Shown: positions 1-8,655 of the stretch, piece after piece
How positions within the stretch are numbered: position 1 is the first letter of the stretch
Layout of the letters: every line of letters begins with the position of its first letter
Source: Nocardia shimofusensis NBRC 100134
GTDB taxonomy: Bacteria; Actinomycetota; Actinomycetes; Mycobacteriales; Mycobacteriaceae
NCBI RefSeq assembly: GCF_001613125.1
Contig: NZ_BDBT01000029.1
Coordinates: 16,104 to 80,103, forward strand
DNA: 64,000 nt
Direction of reading: 5' to 3'
Made by a program: the position numbers and the translations under genes
The notes under the pieces: model-generated
Told to the model about the DNA's origin: nothing
Seen by the model: only the letters and a program-made list of their open reading frames with translations
Database searches by the model: none

Positions 1-1
1 G

Positions 2-328
2 CTCCAGCAGACCGGGGGGCCGCAGATCCTGCGCGGTCAGCTCGAGCATCTGGTCGCGCTGAGCGACGAGCTCGACACCCTCGACGTGCGCGTCATTCCG
101 TTCAGTGCCCCGGACGGGGCGATCCTCGGCGGATCCAGCTTCCACCTGCTCGACTTCGCAAGTGAGCAGCTACCGACGTTCGGGTGGGCGGAGAGCGCGG
201 TGTTCGGCGGTCCGGTGGAAGACCCCGAGCTGGTACGTGACCTGGGCTTCGCCTACCTGCGGGTCCTCGAGCAGGCCCTGTCCAGATCCGATTCCGAAGC
301 CCTGATCAGGGGTTACGCACGGGAGTAG
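2..328 (+). CDS. DUF5753 (Scr1-type) helix-turn-helix regulator, C-terminal part
   Basis: The reading frame is open from the window edge to a TAG at 326-328, so only about 108 C-terminal residues are seen. They match the end of the DUF5753 domain found behind an N-terminal XRE-type helix-turn-helix in actinobacterial regulators. The recognisable elements are an RGQLEHL-like helix, a V-R-V-I-P-F-S-A strand, and a closing VFGGPVEDPELVRDLGFAY-like helix. The DUF397 gene starts 10 bp downstream, which is the usual two-gene arrangement. The DNA-binding domain lies outside the window. A second family member is at 37810-38739. Confidence 0.8.
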   Translation, partial: LQQTGGPQILRGQLEHLVALSDELDTLDVRVIPFSAPDGAILGGSSFHLLDFASEQLPTFGWAESAVFGGPVEDPELVRDLGFAYLRVLEQALSRSDSEALIRGYARE

Positions 329-338
329 ACTTTCGGGC

Positions 339-713
339 ATGGCCACCAACGCCGGCGGCCGGCCGATTCGCACCGGCTGGTTCACCTCGTCCCGGTCCAA
401 CAACGGCAACCAGTGCGTCGAAGTGAAGTTCGACGCGGACGCCGTCTGGATACGGGACAGCAAATATCGCTCCGGGGCCGCAGGAGAGTCCGCGGCTCAG
501 CCGGTCCTCTCGGTCTCCGCGGCCGAGTGGGACGATCTGGTGGCGCGGCTGCGGACGGGCGGCCCGGTCCCCGAGATGATCACCGAGAACGGCGCGGGCG
601 GTGTGGAACTGCGTCGTGGCCCCACCGTGCTGACCTTCACCGGCGCCGAATGGGACGCCTTCCTCGCCGGAGTGGCCGACGGCGAATTCGACCGGGTTCC
701 GCAGCCGGGCTGA
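339..713 (+). CDS. DUF397-domain protein with two DUF397-like halves
   Basis: A 124-residue cytosolic protein of the DUF397 family, the small partner encoded next to DUF5753 regulators and often discussed as a toxin-antitoxin-like or developmental switch pair. The first half has the family signature: W and SSRS near residues 10-20, a CVEV strand and a RDSK turn, then an LSVSAAEWDDL helix. The second half (about residues 80-115) repeats the pattern with GGVELRR, a LTFTGAEWDAFL helix and no Cys. Single-domain members are usually 60-80 residues, so this looks like a tandem duplication. It follows the regulator by 10 bp and is probably co-transcribed with it. Confidence 0.8.
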   Translation: MATNAGGRPIRTGWFTSSRSNNGNQCVEVKFDADAVWIRDSKYRSGAAGESAAQPVLSVSAAEWDDLVARLRTGGPVPEMITENGAGGVELRRGPTVLTFTGAEWDAFLAGVADGEFDRVPQPG

Positions 714-783
714 CCCGTTCCGGTAGGCCCTCGCGTTCGGCGACCCCGGCCGTGTTCAGGTATGGATCGGCATACTGGACGGC

Positions 784-2892
784 GTGACCTCCGAGCTGAT
801 CAGTCCTTCCGGTATCGATCTATCCCATCTGGACGAGGCCGTCCGGGTCCAGGACGACCTGTTCGCGCACGTCAACGGTAAATGGCTGGCCGAGTACGAG
901 ATTCCCGCCGACCGCGCCGTCGACGGCGCCTTCCGCGCCCTCTACGACCAGGCCGAACTCGACGTCCAGGCCATCATCCAGCGGTGCGCGGAAGGGGCGT
1001 ACGGCACCACATCCGGCAGCGCCGCTTCTGTGAACGCCGCTTCTGTGAACGCCGCTCCGGCGAACGACACCGTGGCGAACGACACCGCGGCGAACGACAC
1101 CGCCGACGCCCGCCGGATCGGCGACCTCTACCGCTCCTTCATGGACACCGAGACGGTGGCGGCCGCGGGTCTGTCGCCGATCGCCGGGGAACTGGCCGCC
1201 CTGCGCGAGCTGACCGACCGCTCGGCCTTCGCCGCGCTGCTGGGGCAATGGCATCGCACCGGCGTGCCCGGCGCGGTCGGCTTCTACATCGACTCCGACG
1301 CCAAGAATTCCAGCCGGTATCTGATCCAGATCTACCAGTCCGGCCTCGGCCTGCCCGACGAATCCTATTACCGCCAGGACGAATACGCCGAGATCAGGAC
1401 GGCGTACATCGCCCACATCGACCGCATGTTCGCCCTGGCGGCCGACGACCCGCGGGTGGGTGCCCTGCTGCCGCCCGACCTCGGCACCGTCGGACAGCGG
1501 ATCTTCGACATCGAACGCGCACTCGCCGCCGGTCACTGGGACGTGGTGCGCCGCCGCGACGCCGAATTGAGCTACAACCTCACCACCTTCGACGCGCTGC
1601 GCACCGAGCATCCCGAATTCGACTGGACGGCATGGACGGCCGCGCTGGCCGAGGGCCTCGATCGGTCCGGTCCGGAACTGTTCGCCGAAGTGGTGGTGCG
1701 CCAACCCGATTACCTGGGCGTCTTCGCGCGCCTGTGGGCCGACGCCGATCTCGCCGACTGGCAGGCCTGGGCCGCCTGGCGGCTGCTGCACGCTCGCGCG
1801 CCGTACCTCACCGACGACATCGTGGCCGAGAACTTCGACTTCTACGGTCGCATCCTCACCGGCGCCACCGAGAACCGCGAACGCTGGAAGCGCGGGGTCT
1901 CGCTGGTGCAGGAGCTGCTGGGCGAAGCGGTCGGCAAACTGTATGTGGCCGAGCACTTCCCGCCCGAGGCCAAGGCCAAGATGCAGGAACTGGTCGCCAA
2001 TCTCGCCGAGGCCTACCGGCGCAACATCACCGACCTGGACTGGATGAGCCCCCAGACCAGGCAGGCCGCGCTCGCCAAACTGGAGAAGTTCACCCCCAAG
2101 ATCGGTTACCCGAACCGCTGGCGCGACTACTCCGGGCTGCACATCGACCCGATGGACCTGCTCGGCAACTACCGAAACGGCTGCGCCGCCGAGCACGATC
2201 GGGAACTGCGCAAACTCGGTGGACCGGTCGACCGGGACGAGTGGTTCATGACCCCGCAGACGGTCAACGCCTACTACAACCCGGGCATGAACGAGATCGT
2301 CTTCCCGGCCGCGATCCTGCAACCGCCGTTCTTCGACATGAACGCCGACGACGCCGCCAACTACGGCGGTATCGGCGCGGTGATCGGCCACGAGATCGGC
2401 CACGGCTTCGACGACCAGGGCGCCAAGTACGACGGCGACGGCAACATGATCGACTGGTGGACCGACGCCGACCGCGCCGAATTCGGCAAGCGCACCAGGG
2501 CCCTGATCGAGCAGTACGACGTGCTCTCGCCCAAGGATCTGGCCGACGAGCACACCGTCAACGGCGAGTTCACCATCGGCGAGAACATCGGCGATCTGGG
2601 CGGGCTGTCCATCGCCCTGCAGGCCTACAAGATCGCCCTCGGCGACGAGCAGGCCCCGGTGATCGACGGCCTCACCGGGCTGCAGCGGGTCTTCTACGGC
2701 TGGGCGCAGGTGTGGCGTACCAAGGCGCGCGAAGAGGAAGCCATCCGCAGGCTGGCCGTCGATCCGCATTCGCCGCCGGAGTTCCGGTGCAACGCGGTGG
2801 TGCGCAATATCGACCTCTTCCACGAGGCCTTCGGCGTCGAACCGGGTGACGCGCTGTACCTCGACCCGGCCGAGCGCGTCCGCATCTGGTGA
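784..2892 (+). CDS. M13 family zinc metallopeptidase (neprilysin/PepO-like)
   Basis: A 702-residue M13 endopeptidase starting at GTG. The zinc site is complete: HEIGH at residues 536-540, and the second motif with E600 and D604 (GENIGDLGG). The substrate-binding NAYYN motif is at about 495-499. The length fits the bacterial soluble M13 group, and no N-terminal signal peptide or membrane anchor is visible, so it is probably cytosolic or exported by another route. Residues about 80-105 are a low-complexity insert made of repeated VNAAS and NDTAA-like units encoded by short direct DNA repeats at 1021-1105. It is convergent with the L,D-transpeptidase and ends in a shared hairpin terminator. Confidence 0.93.
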   Translation: MTSELISPSGIDLSHLDEAVRVQDDLFAHVNGKWLAEYEIPADRAVDGAFRALYDQAELDVQAIIQRCAEGAYGTTSGSAASVNAASVNAAPANDTVANDTAANDTADARRIGDLYRSFMDTETVAAAGLSPIAGELAALRELTDRSAFAALLGQWHRTGVPGAVGFYIDSDAKNSSRYLIQIYQSGLGLPDESYYRQDEYAEIRTAYIAHIDRMFALAADDPRVGALLPPDLGTVGQRIFDIERALAAGHWDVVRRRDAELSYNLTTFDALRTEHPEFDWTAWTAALAEGLDRSGPELFAEVVVRQPDYLGVFARLWADADLADWQAWAAWRLLHARAPYLTDDIVAENFDFYGRILTGATENRERWKRGVSLVQELLGEAVGKLYVAEHFPPEAKAKMQELVANLAEAYRRNITDLDWMSPQTRQAALAKLEKFTPKIGYPNRWRDYSGLHIDPMDLLGNYRNGCAAEHDRELRKLGGPVDRDEWFMTPQTVNAYYNPGMNEIVFPAAILQPPFFDMNADDAANYGGIGAVIGHEIGHGFDDQGAKYDGDGNMIDWWTDADRAEFGKRTRALIEQYDVLSPKDLADEHTVNGEFTIGENIGDLGGLSIALQAYKIALGDEQAPVIDGLTGLQRVFYGWAQVWRTKAREEEAIRRLAVDPHSPPEFRCNAVVRNIDLFHEAFGVEPGDALYLDPAERVRIW

Positions 2893-2897
2893 ACGAC

Positions 2898-2940
2898 AAC
2901 GAGACGCCGGCCGCGCGGATGGCGCGGCCGGCGTCTCGTT
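2898..2940. terminator. Bidirectional intrinsic terminator
   Basis: A perfect 19-bp inverted repeat (2898-2916 and 2922-2940) with a 5-nt loop lies between the convergent peptidase and L,D-transpeptidase genes. It begins 5 bp after the peptidase stop. No U-tract follows, as is common in actinobacteria. Confidence 0.85.
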
Positions 2941-2959
2941 CGAGCGGGGGATCGGGCGA

Positions 2960-3856
2960 TCAGTTCCAGTCGCCCAGACCGTCGCGGGCGTTGAGGGTGC
3001 CGCCCGCGGTGTTCTGCACGATGACCGGGTCGCCCTTCTGGGCGTTCTCGAAGAACCAGCGGGCGTCCTCGGTGCTGACGTTGAGGCAGCCGTGGCTGAC
3101 GTTGGACACGCCCTGCTGGGCCACCGACCACGGCGCGGCGTGCACGAAGATCCCGCTGTTGGAGATGCGGGTCGCGTACTCCACGTCGAGCTTGTAGCCC
3201 TCGGGCGCGTCGACCGGCACACCGTAGGTCGAGGAGTCCATGACCATCTCACGGTGGCGTTCGCCGACGATGTAGGTGCCGTTGGGGGTCTCGTGGCCGG
3301 GCTTGCCCATCGAGGTCGGCATCGTCTTGATCACCTCGCCGTTGCGGGTGACGGTGATGGTCTTGGTGGCGTCGTCGGCGGTCGCGATCAGGGCGTCGCC
3401 GATGCGGAACGCGCTGGTCGTGCCGCCCGCCTTGACGAAGACGTCGGTGTTGGCCGGCCAGAACTCGTTCGGCTTCCAGCGGACCTGCTTGTCGCTCCAC
3501 CAGTAGAAGTGGCCGGGCGCCTCGTTCGAGGAGGTGATCTCGATGGCCTTCTCCGCGATGGCGCGATCGGCGATCGGCTCCTTGAAGGTGATGATGATCG
3601 GCTGCGCCACGCCGACGGTCTCACCGTCGGCGATGTTGATGTTCGGCGGCGCGAAGTTGGCCTGCGGCTCGGGTTCGGTCACCAGCGGTGTAGCCGACCC
3701 GAGGTCGACTCCGGGGAGCAGCGGCTCGGCCTGTGCGGGAGCGATGATCAGCGCGCCCGCGGCGGCGATCGACGCGGACAAGAGGACGCCCTGGCGAAGC
3801 CGGTGGGACAGCCGGTCTCGCGTCGGCAGCGACCTGTTGTTCGAAGCGGCATGCAT
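2960..3856 (-). CDS. L,D-transpeptidase (Ig-like plus YkuD domains)
   Basis: A 298-residue secreted enzyme that forms 3-3 peptidoglycan cross-links. The N-terminus has a basic stretch, a hydrophobic core and an Ala-rich cleavage region ending near residue 44 (AQA/E), with no lipobox Cys. An Ig-like bacterial domain spans roughly residues 70-150. The YkuD catalytic domain follows, with the HGxx(S/N)HGC-type motif ending in S-H-G-C-L-N. Cys257 is the nucleophile and His255 its neighbour. The architecture matches mycobacterial Ldt proteins. The ribosome-binding site before the ATG is weak. It is transcribed alone from the 459-bp gap upstream. Confidence 0.93.
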   Translation of the reverse strand: MHAASNNRSLPTRDRLSHRLRQGVLLSASIAAAGALIIAPAQAEPLLPGVDLGSATPLVTEPEPQANFAPPNINIADGETVGVAQPIIITFKEPIADRAIAEKAIEITSSNEAPGHFYWWSDKQVRWKPNEFWPANTDVFVKAGGTTSAFRIGDALIATADDATKTITVTRNGEVIKTMPTSMGKPGHETPNGTYIVGERHREMVMDSSTYGVPVDAPEGYKLDVEYATRISNSGIFVHAAPWSVAQQGVSNVSHGCLNVSTEDARWFFENAQKGDPVIVQNTAGGTLNARDGLGDWN

Positions 3857-4315
3857 TGGTTAATCGTCCATTCCATCTGCCGCGCGGATGCGCGGGAGAT
3901 TTCATCGGCGTGGAGCCTCGACGATCTCCCCGGGGCTGAGAGCTCCCGAGGGGATCTCCCCGAGGGGGTGACCACGTGCGGGTTTCGCGAAGGCTGTCCA
4001 CGGGTATTGATGCGGGACCGGGATCTATCACGGGCCCGCGGGTATGACGGCCCGACCGCGTCCATTCCTACCCTTCGCGCCCGGCCCGGGGCCACTCGTC
4101 GCGGACGGTCATGCGCTACGGGTACGACAAGTGAGCGCAGTCACATAAGTTGTTGTCCGGCAGGGATTTCGGCGAAAATCGCCGGTCACGCCCTCGTTCG
4201 GTGACCTCGCGGCCCATATGCCGTACGTCCGGTTTGCGGGTAGGGCGGACGGGCTTGTGAGGCATATCACCGCTCCTGGCTCCGGTCGCCCGGCGCGTCG
4301 GGAGGGTGTGCGGCA
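3857..4315. other. Intergenic region upstream of the L,D-transpeptidase gene
   Basis: 459 bp without a convincing gene. It must hold the transpeptidase promoter. Around 3923-3968 the hexamer-rich motif GATCTCCCCG(A/G)GG occurs twice in direct orientation, and this could be a regulatory site. No clear sigma-factor consensus was recognised. The gap also takes the 3' end of the secreted protein gene at 4316-4846. Confidence 0.5.
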
Positions 4316-4846
4316 TCAGGAGTCGGGTGGGGTGGGCGTCCACTGTCCGAAGGGCGTCGCCAGGCAGCTCGCGCCGCTGGTGGTGTTCCAGGCGAAGGCG
4401 CCCGCGCCGAGGCAGACCACCGTGCCGTCGGTGGTGCCGCCGACCTCCGCGCGTGAGCCCTCGAAGGCGATCGCCACCGCCATCTGCTGACCGTCGTACG
4501 GCACGGGATCGGCGACGGAGCTCAGCGCCATCGCGTCGGGACCGAATCCCAGCGCGATCGGGATGCCGCCGAACCCCTCGCTCGCGCCGACGCCGCCCGC
4601 CGCGCCGACGCCGAACGCGTTCGCGCCCATCGCGGCGTAGGCGTACCCCACCCCGTCGAACCCCGTCGCCAGCGCGCGCCCGTGTTCGTCGGTGGCGGCC
4701 CGGCACCCGGTGCGGCCCTCGATGCGGGTGAGGTCGCCACCGCGCTCCGCGGTGCAATGCAGAGGGGTTGCTGAGGCGGTCGCCGGTACCGTGACCGCGG
4801 TGCCCAACGCGGCGGCCGAGCAGATAATCACCCTGATCAGGTTCAT
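4316..4846 (-). CDS. Secreted hypothetical protein, possibly DUF6764-like
   Basis: 176 residues. The ATG at 4846 was chosen over an upstream in-frame start because it is preceded by a GAAAGGGG-type site and opens directly into a signal peptide (basic N-terminus, hydrophobic core, ATASA/TP cleavage near residue 27). The mature part is rich in Gly and Ala, with several Cys that could form disulfides: one near the start, C-R-A-A after the first 45 residues, and two near the C-terminus. It resembles a small group of exported nocardial proteins that I recall as DUF6764, but that name is from memory. No catalytic motif is visible. It stands alone. Confidence 0.65.
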   Translation of the reverse strand: MNLIRVIICSAAALGTAVTVPATASATPLHCTAERGGDLTRIEGRTGCRAATDEHGRALATGFDGVGYAYAAMGANAFGVGAAGGVGASEGFGGIPIALGFGPDAMALSSVADPVPYDGQQMAVAIAFEGSRAEVGGTTDGTVVCLGAGAFAWNTTSGASCLATPFGQWTPTPPDS

Positions 4847-5056
4847 GACTGGCCCCTTTCGCGCCGTGATCACCACCATACCCAGAGAGATTGCTGGAGG
4901 AGGTTCGGCGCGGTTCGGACGGCCCGCGCCCGCGGGTGACTCGACGGTGACGGCGCAGGTGGTGTATGCATGGCGTGGTATTTCAGCTCAGCTCGTCATC
5001 TGCGGGTCAACAGGCCGGGTGTGAGTTCGGAGCGTTACAGCTCGGGAGGACTGTAC

Positions 5057-5677
5057 GTGTCTCGTCAATTGTTATCCGGTCTCGCGCTCGCGGTGGGCAT
5101 CGCCGTCGCGGCGTTCACGCTGTCGGCCTGCGGGTCGACCGTCGACGGCCATGCCCAGCCCGCCGTCGGCGGCACCATAGATGCCCTCACCAGCACGCCC
5201 AAGCCCGGTCCGCCGAAGCCGAGCACGCCGCCGAAGTCCAGCGCGCCGCGCACGACGACGCAGGAGGCCGGGGACACCGACTTCCAGGCCGAGATCGGCG
5301 ACTGCGTGACCCTGGGCGGTACGACCACCGACGCCACCATCGCAAAGGCGTCCTGTGGCAGCCGCGCGTCCAACTACAAGGTCATCGGCAAGGCCACCAG
5401 CAGCGCGTTGTGCCCGGCCGATCGCGACAACTACTACGCCGAGACGCTGAACGGTCTCGAACAGGGCGCGTTCTGCCTGGACATCGATTGGGTGATCGGC
5501 GGCTGCATGGATATCGGCGGCGACGACCCTCAGCGCATCGACTGCGGCGAGTCCGGCCTGCAGCCGGTGCGGGTCGACGAGATCGTCCAAGGCGCGGGCG
5601 ACGTCGGCGCCTGCGACACCGGTTTCGGGTTCGAGTACACCGAGCGCCGGTTCGTGGTCTGCGTCGAGGAGTTGTAG
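5057..5677 (+). CDS. lppU: LppU-like lipoprotein
   Basis: 206 residues. The GTG at 5057 is preferred because GGGAGGA lies 6 bp upstream; an in-frame ATG at 4970 has no site. The N-terminus is a lipoprotein signal with the lipobox LSAC ending near residue 24, so the mature protein should be diacylated and anchored on the outer face of the membrane. A Pro/Thr/Ser-rich linker follows, then a globular domain with conserved Cys pairs (GDCV, ASCG, LCPAD, FCLD, GCMD, IDCG, ACDT, VVCV). This pattern fits the LppU/SCO3897 family, whose function is unknown. It converges on the serine protease gene across a long perfect hairpin. Confidence 0.72.
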   Translation: MSRQLLSGLALAVGIAVAAFTLSACGSTVDGHAQPAVGGTIDALTSTPKPGPPKPSTPPKSSAPRTTTQEAGDTDFQAEIGDCVTLGGTTTDATIAKASCGSRASNYKVIGKATSSALCPADRDNYYAETLNGLEQGAFCLDIDWVIGGCMDIGGDDPQRIDCGESGLQPVRVDEIVQGAGDVGACDTGFGFEYTERRFVVCVEEL

Positions 5678-5702
5678 AGCCCGGTCCGGGGGGAACCGGT
5701 GA

Positions 5703-5742
5703 ACGCACAAGGAGCGGACCGAAAGGTCCGCTCCTTGTGCGT
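5703..5742. terminator. Bidirectional terminator, 18-bp stem with GAAA loop
   Basis: A perfect 18-bp stem (5703-5720 and 5725-5742) closed by a GAAA tetraloop lies between the convergent lipoprotein and protease genes. CTTACC follows on the plus strand. Confidence 0.9.
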
Positions 5743-5763
5743 CTTACCTGGTGACCGGCTGGA

Positions 5764-6438
5764 TCAGATGGGCCGGAAGCCCGCGCCGATGTCGCCGCGG
5801 CGGTTGAGGTCGTCCATGATCGTGGTCATGTTGGTGCCGACCTCGGGGCCGAAGCAAGCGATGGCCAGGTAGGCGTTCACCATGCCGACCAGCGTCGAGC
5901 CGACGACCACCGGTGCACCGGAGTCGCCTTCCACCACGCACATCTGGGCCCAGGTCTCCATATTGCTGCCGAAGATGTCGCCGTAGGCCAGACCACAGGT
6001 GTTTCCGGTGGTACGGCCTTCCTTGCAGACGATCATCGGGAACTGGGCGGGTGCGCCGATCCCGGTGATGGTCACGTTGCCGATCCGGTTGACCGGGGTG
6101 ATCGAGCCGGGCTGGAACTGGATCACCGCGTAGTCGAGGGTCGGGTTGGAGTAGACGAAGCGGCCGATCACACCGGCTCCCGGGTCGATCTCCGAGTACA
6201 CCTGTGCGCCCGCCTCGCCGCAGTGGCCTGCCGTCAGGCCGACCAGCCTGCCCGCGTTGTCGTGGCCGACGGTGGTGACGGTGCACTCGTACATGTTGTC
6301 GACGATGATTCCCGAACCGCCACCGATCACCGGCGCGCCCGGGTCCGCCACCGCGGTCCCTGCGCCCGTCCCGAGCAGCGCCGCGCCCAAGGCCACGGCG
6401 AGGACGGCGTTGGCCGCCTTGGCGAGTTTGCTGAACAT
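5764..6438 (-). CDS. Secreted trypsin-like serine protease (S1 family)
   Basis: 224 residues. The ATG at 6438 has GGAGGGAC directly upstream and leads into a signal peptide with an A-x-A-D cleavage near residue 32. The catalytic triad is visible: His72 in TAGHCG, Asp102 in LDYAVIQF and Ser173 in GDSGAPV. Cys pairs flank the His and Ser loops as in small actinobacterial chymotrypsin-fold proteases. There is no pro-region of the alpha-lytic type. It is likely a secreted or wall-associated protease. The gene is monocistronic and ends in the long hairpin shared with the lipoprotein gene. Confidence 0.88.
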   Translation of the reverse strand: MFSKLAKAANAVLAVALGAALLGTGAGTAVADPGAPVIGGGSGIIVDNMYECTVTTVGHDNAGRLVGLTAGHCGEAGAQVYSEIDPGAGVIGRFVYSNPTLDYAVIQFQPGSITPVNRIGNVTITGIGAPAQFPMIVCKEGRTTGNTCGLAYGDIFGSNMETWAQMCVVEGDSGAPVVVGSTLVGMVNAYLAIACFGPEVGTNMTTIMDDLNRRGDIGAGFRPI

Positions 6439-6925
6439 GTCCCTCCAGATGTCGGAAGCCCGCACGATATCAATCTGTCGCATTCATCGTGTCAGTATTC
6501 GGTCTCGGTCGCGTCTCGCCGGGTGGCGGGGCTCCTGGCCCGATCGCCCGGCGTGTCATAGCTTATCGGTATCAAAATGGTGGACCCGGCGCGTGTCAGC
6601 GATATTCCCCGCCGGTCGTGCGGTATGCCCACGGCATTCGGATACTGCGAATGATTTTAGATGATTATTTTCCACGCAATTCCTCGGACTCAATTGCGCA
6701 AGCCCATATCGCCGGGCTGCGGCTGCAACGTGTTCTAAAAAATTCTTCGTTTGTCGATGTTTCGGAAGAGCGCCACTGTGGTGTCTCCCAGTCTTTTCGG
6801 GCGAGTGATCGCTATCTATGACTGCAATCACATGTCAGTGGTGTGTTCAGCACTACCCCGTAGTAAGGTGCGTCAAGCAAACGAGTCGTCGGGGTTGTCC
6901 AACCGGCGTCGAGAGGGGTTAGCCA
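6439..6925. other. Divergent control region of the protease gene and the mce operon
   Basis: 487 bp between divergent genes. The stretch 6640-6780 is clearly more A+T-rich than the surrounding DNA, as often seen around actinobacterial promoters and silenced operons. No ribosome-binding site plus biased open frame was found on either strand. A GAGAGGGGTT site at about 6910-6919 serves yrbEA. Confidence 0.5.
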
Positions 6926-7780
6926 GTGCAGTCGACCAAGAGTCCTCCCGGAGGATCCCGCATAAGTGAAGCGGTCGATTGGACGAGGGCCTATTGGGAA
7001 GACCACCCGAAACGGTCCCTGGAGACCTTCGGCCGACAGATCACCATGGGCATCTCGGCGGTCGCCGAGTTGTTCGTCGCCATCTTCCGGGGCCGGTTCC
7101 CCTTCGGAGAATTCGTCCGCCAGTGCGCGTTCATGGCGAATGTGGCCGCCGCCCCCACCCTGCTGGTCGCCATCCCGATCGGCGTCATCGTCTCCATCCA
7201 GGTCGGCGCGGTCGCCGGCCAGGTCGGCGCGACCTCGTTCATCGGCGCGGCCAACGGCCTGGGCATCGTCCAGCAGGGCGCGCCGCTGGTCACCTCGATC
7301 ATGATCGCCGGCGCGGTCGGTTCGGCCATCTGCGCCGACCTCGGCTCGCGCACCATCCGTGAAGAGATCGACGCCATGAAGGTGATGGGCGTCGACCCGA
7401 TGCGCAGACTGGTCGCGCCTCGGCTCGGCGCGGCGATGCTGGTCAGCGTGCTGCTGTGCGGCTTCGTCGTGTTCGTGGGCTTCCTGACCGGCTACGTGTT
7501 CAACATCTTCGCCCAGGGCGGCACCCCCGGCTCCTACATCGGCACCTTCTCCTCGTTCGCGGTCACCCGGGACCTCTTCGTCGCATTGGTCAAGTCGATG
7601 ATCTTCGGCCTGCTGGCCGCGATCATCGCCTGCGACACCGGCCTGAACACCCGCGGCGGCCCCGGCGGCGTCGCGAACTCCGTCAACTCCGCTGTGGTGA
7701 GCTCGGCCATCATGCTCTTCGGCGTGAACCTCGGGATCACGCAGATCTACAGCGCCCTCTTCCCCCCACAGGTGGTCTGA
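6926..7780 (+). CDS. yrbEA: YrbE/MlaE-type ABC permease of the mce operon, first copy
   Basis: 284 residues, GTG start. An integral membrane permease of the MlaE/YrbE family, with a hydrophobic core of about five to six segments and the family signature ICADLGSRTIREEIDAMKVMGVDP near the middle, where the coupling helix contacts the cytosolic ATPase. Together with YrbEB it forms the channel-side permease dimer of the Mce lipid importer. The N-terminus carries about 30 extra polar residues compared with the mycobacterial YrbE1A and YrbE4A that I remember. The next gene begins 4 bp after its stop. The ATPase (MceG/Mkl type) is not in this window. Confidence 0.95.
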   Translation: MQSTKSPPGGSRISEAVDWTRAYWEDHPKRSLETFGRQITMGISAVAELFVAIFRGRFPFGEFVRQCAFMANVAAAPTLLVAIPIGVIVSIQVGAVAGQVGATSFIGAANGLGIVQQGAPLVTSIMIAGAVGSAICADLGSRTIREEIDAMKVMGVDPMRRLVAPRLGAAMLVSVLLCGFVVFVGFLTGYVFNIFAQGGTPGSYIGTFSSFAVTRDLFVALVKSMIFGLLAAIIACDTGLNTRGGPGGVANSVNSAVVSSAIMLFGVNLGITQIYSALFPPQVV

Positions 7781-7784
7781 GCCG

Positions 7785-8648
7785 GTGTCGTCAACTTATG
7801 TGCCGCCGCTGCTGCGGCCGCTACATCAACTCAAGAAGACCGCGCAGGCTCCGGTCGACCTGCTCGCGCGCATCGGCCATCAGGTGTTCTTCTTCCTGCG
7901 GTCGGTGGGCTCGATCCCGTTGGCACTCAAGCAGTACCCCAAGGAAGTCTGGCGCCTGCTCACCGACGTGACCTGGGGCAACGGAAATCTGGTCGTCGGC
8001 GGTGGCACCATCGGGGTCGTCATCATCCTCAGCGCCTTCGGCGGCATGACCGTCGGCATCCAGGGCCACACCTCGCTGAACCTGCTCGGCCTGAGCCCGA
8101 TCACCGGTGCGATCTCGGCCTTCGCGACGACACGCGAGCTCGGTCCGCTGCTGGCCTCGCTGGCCTTCGCTGCCCAGGCGGGCTGTCGATTCACCGCCCA
8201 GCTGGGCGCCATGCGCATCTCCGAGGAGATCGACGCGCTCGAGTCGGTGGCGATCCGGCCACTGCCTTATCTGGTCAGCACCCGCATGTTCGCCGCCATC
8301 GTGGCGATCGTGCCGCTGTACTGCCTGGGCCTGGCGGTCGCCTACATCTCCTGCTCGCTGACCGTGCAGATGATCGGCGGCACCGCCTCGGGCACCTACT
8401 CGCACTACTTCTACCAGTTCCTGATCCCGACCGACGTGCTCTACTCGCTGCTCAAAGCGATCGTGTTCGTCGCGATCACGACATTCATCCAGTGCTACTA
8501 CGGGTTCTTCGCCTCCGGCGGCCCGGAGGGCGTCGGCGTGGCGGCCGGCCGCGCGATCAAGATGTGCATCATCCTGGTCGTGTTCGCCGATCTGTTCATG
8601 ACGTTGGCTATCTGGGGCGTCGACCCCGGAATCCGGATCTCGGGGTAA
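7785..8648 (+). CDS. yrbEB: YrbE/MlaE-type ABC permease of the mce operon, second copy
   Basis: 287 residues, GTG start, 4 bp after yrbEA. MlaE-family permease with the corresponding coupling signature FTAQLGAMRISEEIDALESV and several long hydrophobic segments. Residues 1-45 are predicted amphipathic and cytosolic. It should pair with YrbEA as the inner-membrane core on which the MceA-F hexamer sits. The stop is followed after 7 bp by mceA, so it belongs to the same transcript. Confidence 0.95.
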   Translation: MSSTYVPPLLRPLHQLKKTAQAPVDLLARIGHQVFFFLRSVGSIPLALKQYPKEVWRLLTDVTWGNGNLVVGGGTIGVVIILSAFGGMTVGIQGHTSLNLLGLSPITGAISAFATTRELGPLLASLAFAAQAGCRFTAQLGAMRISEEIDALESVAIRPLPYLVSTRMFAAIVAIVPLYCLGLAVAYISCSLTVQMIGGTASGTYSHYFYQFLIPTDVLYSLLKAIVFVAITTFIQCYYGFFASGGPEGVGVAAGRAIKMCIILVVFADLFMTLAIWGVDPGIRISG

Positions 8649-8655
8649 GGGCGAG

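Noticed and set aside
820..3252. Long minus-strand open frame of 810 codons opposite the M13 peptidase
   Set aside because: It is a shadow of the peptidase gene caused by high GC3; its translation has no family motif and is Val/Gly/Arg-rich noise.
3923..3968. Palindrome-rich GATCTCCCCG repeats as a mobile-element end
   Set aside because: No target-site duplication, transposase or long inverted repeat nearby; just a short direct repeat.
2846..4204. Plus-strand frame of 452 codons opposite the L,D-transpeptidase
   Set aside because: It is antisense to a gene with a clear catalytic motif and has the typical Gly/Val/Asp composition of shadow frames.
6489..6821. Plus-strand frame of 110 codons upstream of the mce operon
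   Set aside because: The region is A+T-richer than coding DNA here, has no ribosome-binding site and no recognisable product; it is more likely promoter DNA.
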